From: Bacteroidales bacterium
Lineage (GTDB): Bacteria > Bacteroidota > Bacteroidia > Bacteroidales > UBA10428
NCBI GenBank assembly: GCA_016938095.1
Contig: JAFGVG010000449.1
Span: forward strand, 1-14,211
Length of the DNA stretch: 14,211 bases
Direction of reading: 5' to 3'
Below the pieces are notes generated by a model. The model saw only the letters and a list, made by a program, of their open reading frames with translations. It searched no databases and had not been told where the DNA came from. Positions within the stretch are counted from its first letter, which is position 1. Every line of letters begins with the position of its first letter. Both the position numbers and the translations under genes were made by a program. Shown here piece after piece: positions 1-8,080 of the stretch.

Positions 1-230
1 TCGGCTATTTGCAGGTGGTACTGGTAAATGCCTTTGGCTTCAGTAAGAGCCTTTTCGGTGTCGCCTTTCAGCCAGGCATTCAGCACGCGTTCAAAGGCAT
101 TGGTGGTTTTTCCCATGGCAGAAATAACCACCAGCAGCTTGTCGCCACCCTGGGTTTTAACAATAGAGGCCAGGTTTTTAACCGAACCGGCATCCTTCAC
201 TGAAGCGCCACCGAATTTGAAAACTTTCAT
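1..230 (-). CDS. Aspartate kinase, N-terminal part (runs off the left edge)
   Basis: The minus strand encodes 76 codons beginning MKVFKFGGASVKDAGSVKNL and running on to LLVVISAMGKTTNAF, where the window ends. The KFGGASV segment is the nucleotide-binding motif of amino-acid kinases of the aspartokinase type, and VVISAMGKTTN is the second conserved strand-loop of that family. Aspartate kinase phosphorylates L-aspartate in the cytoplasm, the first step to lysine, threonine, methionine and diaminopimelate. The ATG at 228-230 sits directly before the conserved motif, so the start is secure. The ACT regulatory domains would lie outside the window, so monofunctional enzyme and fusion with homoserine dehydrogenase cannot be told apart. 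It is a housekeeping gene, unrelated to the sugar genes, and it marks the border of the carbohydrate cluster. Confidence 0.85.
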   Translation of the reverse strand, partial: MKVFKFGGASVKDAGSVKNLASIVKTQGGDKLLVVISAMGKTTNAFERVLNAWLKGDTEKALTEAKGIYQYHLQIA

Positions 231-680
231 ACAAGCGTTTTGCGTAAAAATAGAGAAAAATATATTTATCCGGCTAAAAAGAGGCTGTGTATAAAGTCAT
301 AAAATGAGCGTAGTCAGGAGACTAAGATGGCAATTACGAACTTTATTATCTGTGTTTTAAAGATAACAGGAAAATATCCTCTGTTTTGCAGATTATCAAC
401 GATACGGGAAGATTGGGAGTTAGACTGTTATTAGGGGACACACATCAACTTAAGAATTTCTTCCGGGTAAGGAGTACCTGCCGGGCCGATAAGCAGGTTT
501 TGCCTCAATTGTAAAAATCAGGAATTACTGCGTCCTGAAAAAGCAAAAACAAGGATTGAAACACCAACCATCAAACAAGGAATATCGAACAATGAAAAAC
601 CCAGCACCCAGTCGCCGCTTAGCGGGCTGAAGGCCCGGTAACCATAGTATACACTCAACAAATTCCCCTGGGCGCGTGAC
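231..680. other. 450-nt intergenic stretch without an intact gene
   Basis: No convincing complete gene is visible between the aspartate kinase start and the GH30 stop. On the minus strand a frame from about 690 down to a TGA at 518-520 stays open for some 52 codons. It reads like a membrane peptide (VYYGYRAFSPLSGDWVLGFS, then a hydrophobic run ending FAFSGRSNS) but has no ATG and no family I recognise. A short GC stem, CGGGC-TGAAG-GCCCG, lies at about 623-637 without a T tract. Near 290-307 the sequence GAGGCTGTGTATAAAGT resembles an insertion-sequence terminus, but no partner end or transposase frame was found. The stretch may be gene-decay debris. Confidence 0.4.
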
Positions 681-2108
681 TTACAACTTCACCACCAAAG
701 TCGACAGTGCTTTTGGACTAAAGGTTGCATCAACCCGTTTGTTGTTCAGCATAAAACGTTTTGCCAAAGGAGTGTTTCCGGAATTATAGGTTACTATCAC
801 CACTTTATTGTCGGGATTCAGAAAAACCATACTGTTCCCGTCATTGCAGGCAAGATAACGGGCACCCTTTTTCACGAACCAGCTGATGTGTTTCATCAGG
901 TAAAACTCCGGATTATATACTACATTTTTGTTTTCGTCAATCGTGATCATCGCATTCTGCTGCCATCCCCACTTGCTGCTTCCGGTATGATCGAGCACCA
1001 TGTTCCAGTACATATAACTGCTAACCCCGTTGGCAAAATAATGTTTCATCAAATCGAAAGTATATTCCAAGGTAGACCAGTCATTCGATCCATTGCCGCA
1101 CTCGGTTTCGGTTTGCATGAGCGTCAGCTGAGGGTACTGCTTTCTTACATGCCCGATTACTTCTTTGCCAGCCCATTGAAACCCGACACCATTGATATAA
1201 CGCACAGCATCGGCGTTAAGCAGTATCTCGTCGACCCTTTCGGGTTGCGGACGCTCAATGGTTCCCAGCCATAGTTCTATATCGGGATGATCGGCTTCAA
1301 GTTTGGGCCCCAGGTGTTTGCCAATAAACCGTGCAAGCGAGGCCGGCGTCCATATGCACGAAGGAAAATTCTGGCATGAGTTGGGTTCGTTCTGAACATG
1401 TACCGCATACAGCCTGATCCCTTCGTTTTTGTATGCACTGATAAACTTCGAAAAATACAGGGCATAAGCATCCAGCATGGAGTCTTCCATGATAAACTGA
1501 TCTGTCATTTCTTCTCCTTGCTTTTCTTCGGGAAGATCATTTACCTTTTCGTCTGACCGGCAGGCATAATGGCCGTTGGTCTTCATCCACAAAGGGGGAC
1601 ACCAGGGAGATGCGAATAGCTTAAGGTCGGGGTTATATTCCATCGCCTTCTTTATATATGGGATCAGGCGCTGCCGGTCCCTTTCTACAGAAAAGTGTTC
1701 CATGGCGAAATCCATGGGGTTTTCGTTGTGGCTGTACCAATCCATTGCATAGTCATTTGCCCCGATGGGAACCCGGTAAAGGGTAAACCTGCATCCTTGT
1801 TCCATGCCGAATAAGGATTCATAAACCTGGTTTCGTTCAGTTTCCGGTATAGTTTGCAATACCTCCCAGCCCATTTCGTTGAAACAGCCTCCGAAACCAT
1901 CAATGGTTTGCTGCGGCTCATCGATTTGAATGGTAAACTTTTCGGGTTCTGAAGCACTGCCGGAGGACAATCCTTCGTCATCGTTCATCAACTGCCAGTA
2001 TTGCCCCTGGGTTGATACAACCTGTTGTTCAATTTTTAACAACTGGCCATTAAATGTATCACACGAAACAAGCAAAACGAAAAAAGAAAAGATCAGTAGT
2101 GTTTTCAT
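681..2108 (-). CDS. GH30 family lipoprotein glucosidase/glucanase (glucosylceramidase-like)
   Basis: This 475-residue protein starts with a lipoprotein signal (MKTLLIFSFFVLLVSC), Cys16 being the likely lipidated residue, so it should sit on the outer or periplasmic membrane face. The region from about 65 to 400 is a GH30 TIM barrel: TIDGFGGCFNE at 68-78, RVPIGANDYAMDWYS near 112-126, FASPWCPPLWMKTNG near 165-179, and HVQNEP, whose Glu241 is the acid/base. The nucleophile is Glu334 or Glu336 in MQTETECGNG. The last 70 residues should form the usual beta-sandwich. GH30 enzymes retain configuration and cleave beta-glucosides; clade members include beta-1,6-glucanases and glucosylceramidases, and the sequence alone does not decide. 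The ATG follows a run of nine A, a typical A-rich leader. It lies 234 nt after the GH5 gene and has a plausible promoter of its own. Confidence 0.88.
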   Translation of the reverse strand: MKTLLIFSFFVLLVSCDTFNGQLLKIEQQVVSTQGQYWQLMNDDEGLSSGSASEPEKFTIQIDEPQQTIDGFGGCFNEMGWEVLQTIPETERNQVYESLFGMEQGCRFTLYRVPIGANDYAMDWYSHNENPMDFAMEHFSVERDRQRLIPYIKKAMEYNPDLKLFASPWCPPLWMKTNGHYACRSDEKVNDLPEEKQGEEMTDQFIMEDSMLDAYALYFSKFISAYKNEGIRLYAVHVQNEPNSCQNFPSCIWTPASLARFIGKHLGPKLEADHPDIELWLGTIERPQPERVDEILLNADAVRYINGVGFQWAGKEVIGHVRKQYPQLTLMQTETECGNGSNDWSTLEYTFDLMKHYFANGVSSYMYWNMVLDHTGSSKWGWQQNAMITIDENKNVVYNPEFYLMKHISWFVKKGARYLACNDGNSMVFLNPDNKVVIVTYNSGNTPLAKRFMLNNKRVDATFSPKALSTLVVKL

Positions 2109-2259
2109 TTTTTTTTCTTAGAAGTTATTGTATCGTATTCTCAGTCCTTTTTTTTGCGGGTAGAACAATGCCAAACCCACTCCTGTGGACTAACCCGGAA
2201 ATATCTCAACCAAATACAGCTGGCAGAAGCTTGCATGATCAACAGGGAAAAGGTTATAA

Positions 2260-2289
2260 CAAAAGTAGCTACTAAACTGAATTGTCAAA
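2260..2289 (-). promoter_or_regulatory. Putative Bacteroidetes-type promoter for the GH30 gene
   Basis: Read on the minus strand, TTTG (2286-2289) is followed after 18 nt by TACTTTTG (2260-2267). This matches the Bacteroidetes primary-sigma pattern of a -33 TTTG and a -7 TAnnTTTG, with spacing about one base shorter than usual. Transcription would begin near 2250 and give a leader of about 140 nt before the GH30 ATG. The GH30 gene may therefore be transcribed independently of the sensor-GH5 pair. Judged by eye only. Confidence 0.42.
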
Positions 2290-2297
2290 ACAGGCTA

Positions 2298-2344
2298 AAT
2301 CCATAATTATAATAGAAATAAAGCTCTGAGACAGATAATGGATT
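2298..2344. repeat. 7-bp inverted repeat at the end of the GH5 gene
   Basis: AATCCAT (2298-2304) is complementary to ATGGATT (2338-2344), with 33 nt between; the right arm overlaps the GH5 stop codon. It could fold into a weak 3' structure, but there is no GC-rich stem and no T tract, so it is not a convincing terminator. Confidence 0.25.
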
Positions 2345-3665
2345 AATGCTTATCCCGAAATAAGAAATTGTACCTTTCAATCATATTAATAGTCTTATCG
2401 GCATCAAAAACGGAGTTTAGCCCTTGTTCTTCGCAGGGTGGATCGCCAAGTAAATCATCACCAGGTGAAAACCAGGGTAAGGTTTTTGTTCCGGGACGAC
2501 CAAAACCTCCGTATGACCAGAAATTGCATCCTGACAAGTTTTCTTTACTTGCAGCACTTTGCAGCACTTTTCTAAAAATTGATTCATAGTATTTATCGCG
2601 GTTTACCGTTGTAGACATGGGGGTGTAACTGTGTCCATCACGCGGAAATCCGAACTCTTCAATTACCAATGGCTTTTGGAGCTTTTTCGCTATCGCAACA
2701 TGAGATTCGATATACGCTTCAGTTTTTAACACAGCAATATCCAAGGTGCTGTCAAGCTTTTCTTCATCAATCCATCGCCAGTTTTTAGGCCAGATGTGTA
2801 TGGTAAGATAGTCCACTTCCGGTATACTGTGGAGCCTTTCAAATAATTCCATTGATCCTTCACAGCCCATAATACCTTCGGATCCCACAGAAACAAGATG
2901 ATTGTTATCTATTGACTTTATCAACCGGGCTGCAGCTTTCATATTATTCTCAAATGCAGGAATGGCTTCTTTTGAGAAGGCTCTTGGTTCATTACCTAAT
3001 TGCCAGGCCATTATGGTTGGGTCGTCTTTAAAGGGCAACCCCGAAATGCTGTTTTTTCGGGATACAATTTTTTTAATATGCGCAAGGTATTGATCTATGC
3101 ATGGTTGACAGGTATGAAACTGCATTGTATAAGCTTGAAAATCGTTCCAGCTAACATTGGTATCCACAACCGAGAGAGAAGGTCCATAGCCGTTCCATTC
3201 AAGATACTGTCCGTAACCACCAGACCAGTCCCAGCTGTTCGTAAGGTAAAGAACCGCATACATTTTACGCTTCGACATTTCAGTAAGAAGATAGTCAAGG
3301 CCTTCAAACAGATTTTCATTATAAACACCCGGGGAAGTCTGAAGTGCAGGCGTAACTCGCTTTGGATGAAATTCAGATAAATCTGCTCCAACCATTATCC
3401 GGAGATTATCAATTCCTTTCGAAGCCAGAAAATCAAGCTCGTCGATGAGACGTTCCCTGTCACCCGCTTTAGTCGTAGACCCTAATATAGTGCCATACCA
3501 AAAGTTGGCCCCAATATAGTAATAGTCATTCCCCATAGCGTAGAAATGACCTTCCTTTACAGAGATGAACCCGGAGTTTGGTTGGCTTCCATTTGTAAAA
3601 AACAACAATATACAAAAAAACAGTACTACTGCGTTCGCTTTTCTTACCGATTGATTTCTATTCAT
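2343..3665 (-). CDS. GH5 family endo-beta-mannanase-like glycoside hydrolase (GH5_7-like), secreted
   Basis: This 440-residue protein has an N-terminal signal (positive MNRNQSVRKAN, then hydrophobic AVVLFFCILLFF, ending about residue 26). The rest is a GH5 TIM barrel: YYYIGANFWYGTILGS at 48-63, IDNLRIMVGADL near 85-96, WQLGNEP at 221-227 with acid/base Glu226, the conserved YLTIHIWPKNW at 286-296, and PLVIEEFGFPRDG with the nucleophile at Glu336 or Glu337. The YIGANFWYG opening and the WQLGNEPR and EEFG blocks fit the GH5_7 beta-mannanase group, which cleaves beta-1,4-mannan, glucomannan or galactomannan. Subfamily and substrate are inferred. The ATG lies 42 nt after the sensor-kinase stop, so both are probably on one transcript. 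A 10-bp tandem duplication lies in the coding region near 2551. Confidence 0.85.
   Translation of the reverse strand: MNRNQSVRKANAVVLFFCILLFFTNGSQPNSGFISVKEGHFYAMGNDYYYIGANFWYGTILGSTTKAGDRERLIDELDFLASKGIDNLRIMVGADLSEFHPKRVTPALQTSPGVYNENLFEGLDYLLTEMSKRKMYAVLYLTNSWDWSGGYGQYLEWNGYGPSLSVVDTNVSWNDFQAYTMQFHTCQPCIDQYLAHIKKIVSRKNSISGLPFKDDPTIMAWQLGNEPRAFSKEAIPAFENNMKAAARLIKSIDNNHLVSVGSEGIMGCEGSMELFERLHSIPEVDYLTIHIWPKNWRWIDEEKLDSTLDIAVLKTEAYIESHVAIAKKLQKPLVIEEFGFPRDGHSYTPMSTTVNRDKYYESIFRKVLQSAASKENLSGCNFWSYGGFGRPGTKTLPWFSPGDDLLGDPPCEEQGLNSVFDADKTINMIERYNFLFRDKH
2551..2570. repeat. Perfect 10-bp tandem duplication inside the GH5 gene
   Basis: The decamer GCAGCACTTT occurs twice in direct succession. 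It lies in the codons for the KVLQSAASK segment (residues about 366-374). The reading frame continues through both copies, so it is an ordinary short repeat. As a 10-bp unit it could shift the frame if a copy were lost or gained. Confidence 0.7.
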
Positions 3666-3707
3666 AAATGGCTGATGAGTTAATATACTTTACGGATTAT
3701 ATACGGC

Positions 3708-6700
3708 TTAAACAACTGTTCTTATTACCCTTATCAATTCATCTTTGCTAAAAGGTTTGATGATGCAATTGTTGAATCCTTCATTGGTAAATGTTTTAAT
3801 ATCATTGGGCATACCAAATGCTGTTTGTGCAATTATTACTGCATTTTTGTCAATCTCCCTTATTGAATGCATTACCTGTATTCCACTTATACCAGGCATT
3901 TTTATGTCCATAAGTACAATATCAGGTTTTTCTTTAATATACATTTCAATAGCTGATGAGCCATCTTTTGCTGTATAGATTTTTGCCCCCATAGGTCTTA
4001 GGATCAGCTCGGCATAATAAAGGTTGGACATTTCATCATCAACAATAAGTATCTTTAAATTATTCCAGCTTACTGGAAGGGGATCTGCAATATTATTCTT
4101 ATAAACCTCATATCGGGATTCGATGTGTTCGGTAAAAGGTATTGATAAGCTGAACTCCGACCCGGTGCCATAGGTGCTTGAAACATCAAGCTTACCTTTC
4201 ATCATGTTGGCCAGATTCGAGGATATGGTTAACCCCAGCCCAATTCCACGATAAAGTTTTCTGTTATCGACTTCAATTTTTCTGAAGCTTTCGAAAATAA
4301 TATTTTGATGTTCTTTTTGTATTCCAATTCCTGAGTCTTTTACAAAAATGCGTAGTGTCTTTTCTCCTGCTTCTGTTGTTACCGCAAAGCCTATTTCAAT
4401 AAAACCTTTCTCGGTATATTTAAGTGCATTGTCGGTTAAATTCAAGACAATTTGTTTCAAACGCAGGAAATCGCTTCGAATAATGAGCGGGGTATTGGGG
4501 GTATAAGCAGGTGGAATGGTGGTTATTAGCCGGATTTCTTTCTGAGGCAAACTATCAATACCTTGCTTAAGTCTTTCATAAATTTCACCTAACAATGCAT
4601 TAATATTAACCGGACCATAATTCAATTCCAGCTCACCCGACATCATTCTGGAGATATCCAAAACATCATCAATAAGTTTTATGAGGCTGGCAGTACTGGA
4701 AAAAAGAATACTCCCGAAAAGCATTTTGTCTTCCTCGCTACATTGGCCTTCTAATATCAGGTTTGTAAACCCAACTATGGCATTTAAGGGAGTACGGATC
4801 TCATGACTCATGTTCTTTAAGAACGAGGATTTAAGCTTATCACTTTCTTCTGCCTTAAATAGTGCTTTCTCAAGCTCCATGGTCCGTTCTTCAATAAGAT
4901 TCTCAAGTTTGTTTCTGTGTCTGTCGAGCTCCAGGTTTTGCTCAAGAATTTTTTGCTTTTGCTGGAGTAACAGCGTATTGGATTCTTCCAGTTTGTCTCT
5001 TTGGACAATAATTTCTTCCTGTGAGTCTTTGAGGAAATTTGTTGTCTCCTCTAACGACCTGGTTTTTTCTTTGACCATACGGGTAAGCGTAATTTGTTGG
5101 CGGCGATAAAAAGCCAGGCGTAGATTATGTACCAAAATAATCACCACTAACAAAAACATGATGACCAATGACCTGAACCACCAGGTTTGCCACCATGGAG
5201 AAAGAACAATAATGCTTACTTCATCGCCTTCATCATTCCAAATTCCGTCGTTATTTGAACCCCTGACCCGAAATGTATATTCTCCGGGATTAAGGCTCGA
5301 ATAGGTTGCTTTCGTTTCGTTTCCAACGTAATGCCATTCTTTATCAAAACCTTCAAGAAAGTAAGCATATTGATTTTTCTCAGGATTTAAATAATTAAGT
5401 GCCACATACTTAAACGTGATAAAGGTTTCGTCATAATCCAATATGATCTCCTCTGTTTCGCTGATATGCCTTTTTAGGGGAGAATTATCAGTACCAATGG
5501 GTATTTTTTTATTGCCGATCAGGAAATCGGTAATAAAAACCGGGGGAACCGATGTGTTCTGTTTTACACTGTCGGGGAAAAAGCATACCAGCCCATTGGT
5601 GCTGCCAAAAAATACTTCACCGTTGCGGCTTTCATAATAGGCACATTTCATAAATTCATTCCCGGGTAACCCTTTACTGATGTCAAATATTTTCACTGCT
5701 TCGGTTGTTGGGTTGAACTTTATTATGCCTTTCAATGTGCTTAACCAAAGATTGCCTTTCGAATCTTCAACAATACCGTTAATAACATCATTTAAAAATC
5801 CGTTATTTTTGTTAAATACATGGAATTTTCCGGTAGCACGGTTAAATTTGTTAAGCCCTGCTGCTGTGCCAAACCAAAGGTTCTTTTTTGAGTCTTCCAA
5901 TATACAATAGATCCAATTATTGGATATGGATCCCTTGACTGAGTCGTAATGGTAATAATTTATAAACTTATTAGCACGCCGGTCCCAACAACTTAACCCA
6001 TTGTAGGTGCCAATCCAGGTAAATCCCTTGCTGTCAATCAGAACTGAAAGACAATAATCGCTGGCCAGTGAAGCAGGATCATTTGGAACGGGTTTTATCT
6101 GGCTGAACTTCTTTTCTTCCCTGTTAAAAATTAGCAAGCCAGTTTGGTGTCCCCCCAGCATTAAATTGCCATCGATGTCTTCTTTAATGGCATATACACT
6201 AAAGCCTTTTAAACCATTTGGATCGGAGGGATCGGGGAGATAATTGACAAATCTGTTATTTACCTTGTCGAACATGCTTAGTCCTCCAAGGTAAGTCCCC
6301 ACCCACAGGATTTTTTTACTATCGTACAAAAGGCTTACTACCGAATTGGATGGCAAAGAATGGGGGTTATTTTTCTGGTTTGTATAATGGGTAAAGGTTT
6401 TGGTTTTTTTGTTATAGTAATCCAACCCGCCCCCATCGGTTCCAATCCACAAATTGCCTGAATCATCTTCGGTAATGGCGGTAACAACATTATAGGCCAG
6501 TGAATTATTGTTAAATGACATGTTTATAAAAGAACAAAATGCGTCGAGATTTTTTAAGTCGGCATAATTTGTCCCAAACCCAATGGTTGATACCCAGATA
6601 ATATTTTCACTATCAATATACATTTTACTGATTTTGTCGCTCATCAGCGATGCATCATCGTCCTTATTGTGATTGAAATGCACAAAACAATCATTATCCC

Positions 6701-7610
6701 TGTCATATAAAGCCAACCCTCCCCCATCGGTGCTCATCCAGATTCTTTTTTCCTTATCCTCGCATATCGCGTTTACGTATGGATTAGGTATTCCGTTAGT
6801 TTTGAGCGGATTGTAGGTATATTCGACTATGTTTCCAGTGGTTTTATTTATCCTGCTCACCCCCATAGAGGTTCCAACCCATATTTCCCCGTACTCGTCT
6901 TCATACAAGGCAAGCACCTCATTCGAGAGTATTCTGAATGGCTTTTGGTTTTCTTTCTTATAGACAACTGTCGTTTTTTGTTTAGTATTTACTGCGTAAA
7001 GTCCGTTTTCCTGGGTACAAAGCCAGAGAATACCATCTGAGTCCTCGAAAATAAACCGGATTGTTTTTATAGGAAATGGGGTACCAATATTGTGTTTCTT
7101 ATTAAAAGGTACCAAAACATTACGGTATTGATCGTACACAAACAGATTATCAGCAGTACTTACTAAAATTTCATTATGCCTGGTTTGATAAACACAAAGT
7201 GAATAGTTATTTTTTGAATATCTTGTACTGTCGAGTTGGTCAACAAAAAAAACATGTTTAAACGAATTTGTCTCTCTGTCGAAAATATCAACCCCATTAT
7301 TGGAGGCCACCCAAATTCTTTTTTGAGCATCTTCCATTAAACAAAAAGCTGTGCGACCTGCGAAACTTGTTGTATCCGTAGTAGAGTTATAGTAGTTGGT
7401 AAACTCCTTGCCATCGTAACGGTGTAAACCAACCTCAGAACCAAGCCACAAAAACCCCCTGGAATCGCGAAGAAACGAATAATACATGTACTCATGCGGC
7501 AAATCTTCCCTGGTTGTGATATGGTGGAAATGCAATCTTTTGTTTTGAGCAAAGCCCCCAAAAGTAATGGCCACTAATATGAAAAGCAGTATTGATTTTT
7601 TAAGGCACAT
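3708..7610 (-). CDS. Hybrid two-component sensor: Reg_prop propellers, Y_Y_Y, histidine kinase, receiver, no AraC domain
   Basis: From the ATG at 7608-7610 the protein has 1300 residues; a TTG at 7620-7622 would add four. A signal peptide (MCLKKSILLFILVAITFGGFAQ) is followed by about 670 residues with at least thirteen Reg_prop motifs such as IWVGTSMGVSRINK, LWIGTDGGGLDYY and LWFGTAAGLNKF, consistent with two seven-bladed periplasmic propellers. Next come a Y_Y_Y domain (about 720-800), a membrane helix (about 811-832), a coiled coil to about 920, HisKA with His936 in NMSHEIRTPLNA, HATPase (N-box VLNLTDNALKYTEKG, G boxes DSGIGIQ and GIGLGLTIS), and a C-terminal receiver with phosphoacceptor Asp1235 in VLMDIKMPG. 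It stops eleven residues after the receiver's KPFSKDEL. Classical hybrid regulators of this group continue into an AraC helix-turn-helix, which is absent here, so it presumably passes phosphate to another protein. It probably senses oligosaccharides from the substrate of the neighbouring hydrolases (inference). The GH5 gene follows after 42 nt. Confidence 0.92.
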   Translation of the reverse strand: MCLKKSILLFILVAITFGGFAQNKRLHFHHITTREDLPHEYMYYSFLRDSRGFLWLGSEVGLHRYDGKEFTNYYNSTTDTTSFAGRTAFCLMEDAQKRIWVASNNGVDIFDRETNSFKHVFFVDQLDSTRYSKNNYSLCVYQTRHNEILVSTADNLFVYDQYRNVLVPFNKKHNIGTPFPIKTIRFIFEDSDGILWLCTQENGLYAVNTKQKTTVVYKKENQKPFRILSNEVLALYEDEYGEIWVGTSMGVSRINKTTGNIVEYTYNPLKTNGIPNPYVNAICEDKEKRIWMSTDGGGLALYDRDNDCFVHFNHNKDDDASLMSDKISKMYIDSENIIWVSTIGFGTNYADLKNLDAFCSFINMSFNNNSLAYNVVTAITEDDSGNLWIGTDGGGLDYYNKKTKTFTHYTNQKNNPHSLPSNSVVSLLYDSKKILWVGTYLGGLSMFDKVNNRFVNYLPDPSDPNGLKGFSVYAIKEDIDGNLMLGGHQTGLLIFNREEKKFSQIKPVPNDPASLASDYCLSVLIDSKGFTWIGTYNGLSCWDRRANKFINYYHYDSVKGSISNNWIYCILEDSKKNLWFGTAAGLNKFNRATGKFHVFNKNNGFLNDVINGIVEDSKGNLWLSTLKGIIKFNPTTEAVKIFDISKGLPGNEFMKCAYYESRNGEVFFGSTNGLVCFFPDSVKQNTSVPPVFITDFLIGNKKIPIGTDNSPLKRHISETEEIILDYDETFITFKYVALNYLNPEKNQYAYFLEGFDKEWHYVGNETKATYSSLNPGEYTFRVRGSNNDGIWNDEGDEVSIIVLSPWWQTWWFRSLVIMFLLVVIILVHNLRLAFYRRQQITLTRMVKEKTRSLEETTNFLKDSQEEIIVQRDKLEESNTLLLQQKQKILEQNLELDRHRNKLENLIEERTMELEKALFKAEESDKLKSSFLKNMSHEIRTPLNAIVGFTNLILEGQCSEEDKMLFGSILFSSTASLIKLIDDVLDISRMMSGELELNYGPVNINALLGEIYERLKQGIDSLPQKEIRLITTIPPAYTPNTPLIIRSDFLRLKQIVLNLTDNALKYTEKGFIEIGFAVTTEAGEKTLRIFVKDSGIGIQKEHQNIIFESFRKIEVDNRKLYRGIGLGLTISSNLANMMKGKLDVSSTYGTGSEFSLSIPFTEHIESRYEVYKNNIADPLPVSWNNLKILIVDDEMSNLYYAELILRPMGAKIYTAKDGSSAIEMYIKEKPDIVLMDIKMPGISGIQVMHSIREIDKNAVIIAQTAFGMPNDIKTFTNEGFNNCIIKPFSKDELIRVIRTVV

Positions 7611-7677
7611 AGTATTCCCCAAAATATCCTAATCTGAGAAAACAGGGTAATTTAGCTTTTAATCATCAGGACTTATT

Positions 7678-7707
7678 ACAATTTGGTATTAAACCAATCC
7701 AAATTGT
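7678..7707. promoter_or_regulatory. Inverted repeat, 9-bp arms 12 bp apart, before the sensor gene
   Basis: ACAATTTGG (7678-7686) and CCAAATTGT (7699-7707) are exact reverse complements separated by 12 nt. Inside, TTGGT (7684-7688) and ACCAA (7693-7697) form a second nested dyad. The element lies 68 to 97 nt upstream of the sensor ATG, so it could be an operator or a hairpin in the mRNA leader. No T tract follows on the minus strand, which argues against a terminator. Confidence 0.45.
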
Positions 7708-7775
7708 GAATGCTGCTGGAATCCAATTATACCATTCAGGCATAATTCTTAAGATGAAGTTACAAAAAAACACAA

Positions 7776-7799
7776 TGACGGCAAAAATTTTTGCCGTCA
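7776..7799 (-). terminator. 24-bp perfect palindrome, possible terminator or operator
   Basis: TGACGGCAAAAA is followed immediately by its exact reverse complement TTTTTGCCGTCA. On the minus strand the structure is followed after a few bases by a run of seven T (GTGTTTTTTTG), so an RNA hairpin there could end transcription from the GH95-like gene, whose stop is about 280 nt upstream. The T tract is not directly adjacent and the centre is A/T only, so a protein-binding operator for the sensor gene is an equal alternative. No T tract follows in the plus direction. Confidence 0.45.
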
Positions 7800-7809
7800 A
7801 GTTGTTTCC

Positions 7810-7838
7810 GGTAATCATTTGAAATACTAATCATTACC
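7810..7838. promoter_or_regulatory. Near-perfect inverted repeat containing a direct octamer repeat
   Basis: GGTAATCATT (7810-7819) and AATCATTACC (7829-7838) are inverted copies with one mismatch. The octamer TAATCATT also occurs as a direct repeat at 7812-7819 and 7828-7835, a 16-bp period. AraC-type regulators of carbohydrate genes in Bacteroidota often bind direct repeats, so a binding site is conceivable, but no regulator can be named. It lies about 200 nt upstream of the sensor start. Confidence 0.35.
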
Positions 7839-8080
7839 TTGATTTCAACTGATTGTACAACTAATTCCATATTCGTGCCGCAGTATTGAAGTTTATCAGG
7901 CGATTATGCGAGCCTTGGAACAATGATGAAATTCTTCATTTGTATCACTTATTGTTTTTCTATTTGTATTAATCGTTTAAAGAGGAATCCTTTTCTCATG
8001 TTTTGCTGACGTTAGTAACAATGGAAAATCGTCTTTCCTCAGGTTGGTTTAAATGATTTTGTTGATATGCCTTCATACCA

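Larger units (their letters stand above)
7611..8080. other. 470-nt intergenic region between the GH95-like gene and the sensor gene
   Basis: No gene with family resemblance was found here; short frames look accidental. The region is AT-rich and holds three separate dyads at 7678-7707, 7776-7799 and 7810-7838, listed individually. It contains the 3' untranslated region of the GH95-like gene and the promoter and leader of the sensor gene. No clear TTTG / TAnnTTTG promoter could be recognised on the minus strand. The part from 7840 to 8080 shows nothing I can assign. Confidence 0.5.

Noticed and set aside
888..1274. 128-codon frame on the plus strand
   Set aside because: It is antisense to the GH30 barrel with its conserved catalytic segments and shows no family features.
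2168..2267. Possible small plus-strand gene between the GH30 and GH5 genes
   Set aside because: No start context or recognisable peptide; the stretch is better explained as the GH30 promoter and leader.
7611..7622. TTG start giving four extra residues to the sensor kinase
   Set aside because: The ATG at 7608-7610 gives a standard signal peptide beginning MCLKKS; the TTG extension adds nothing conserved.
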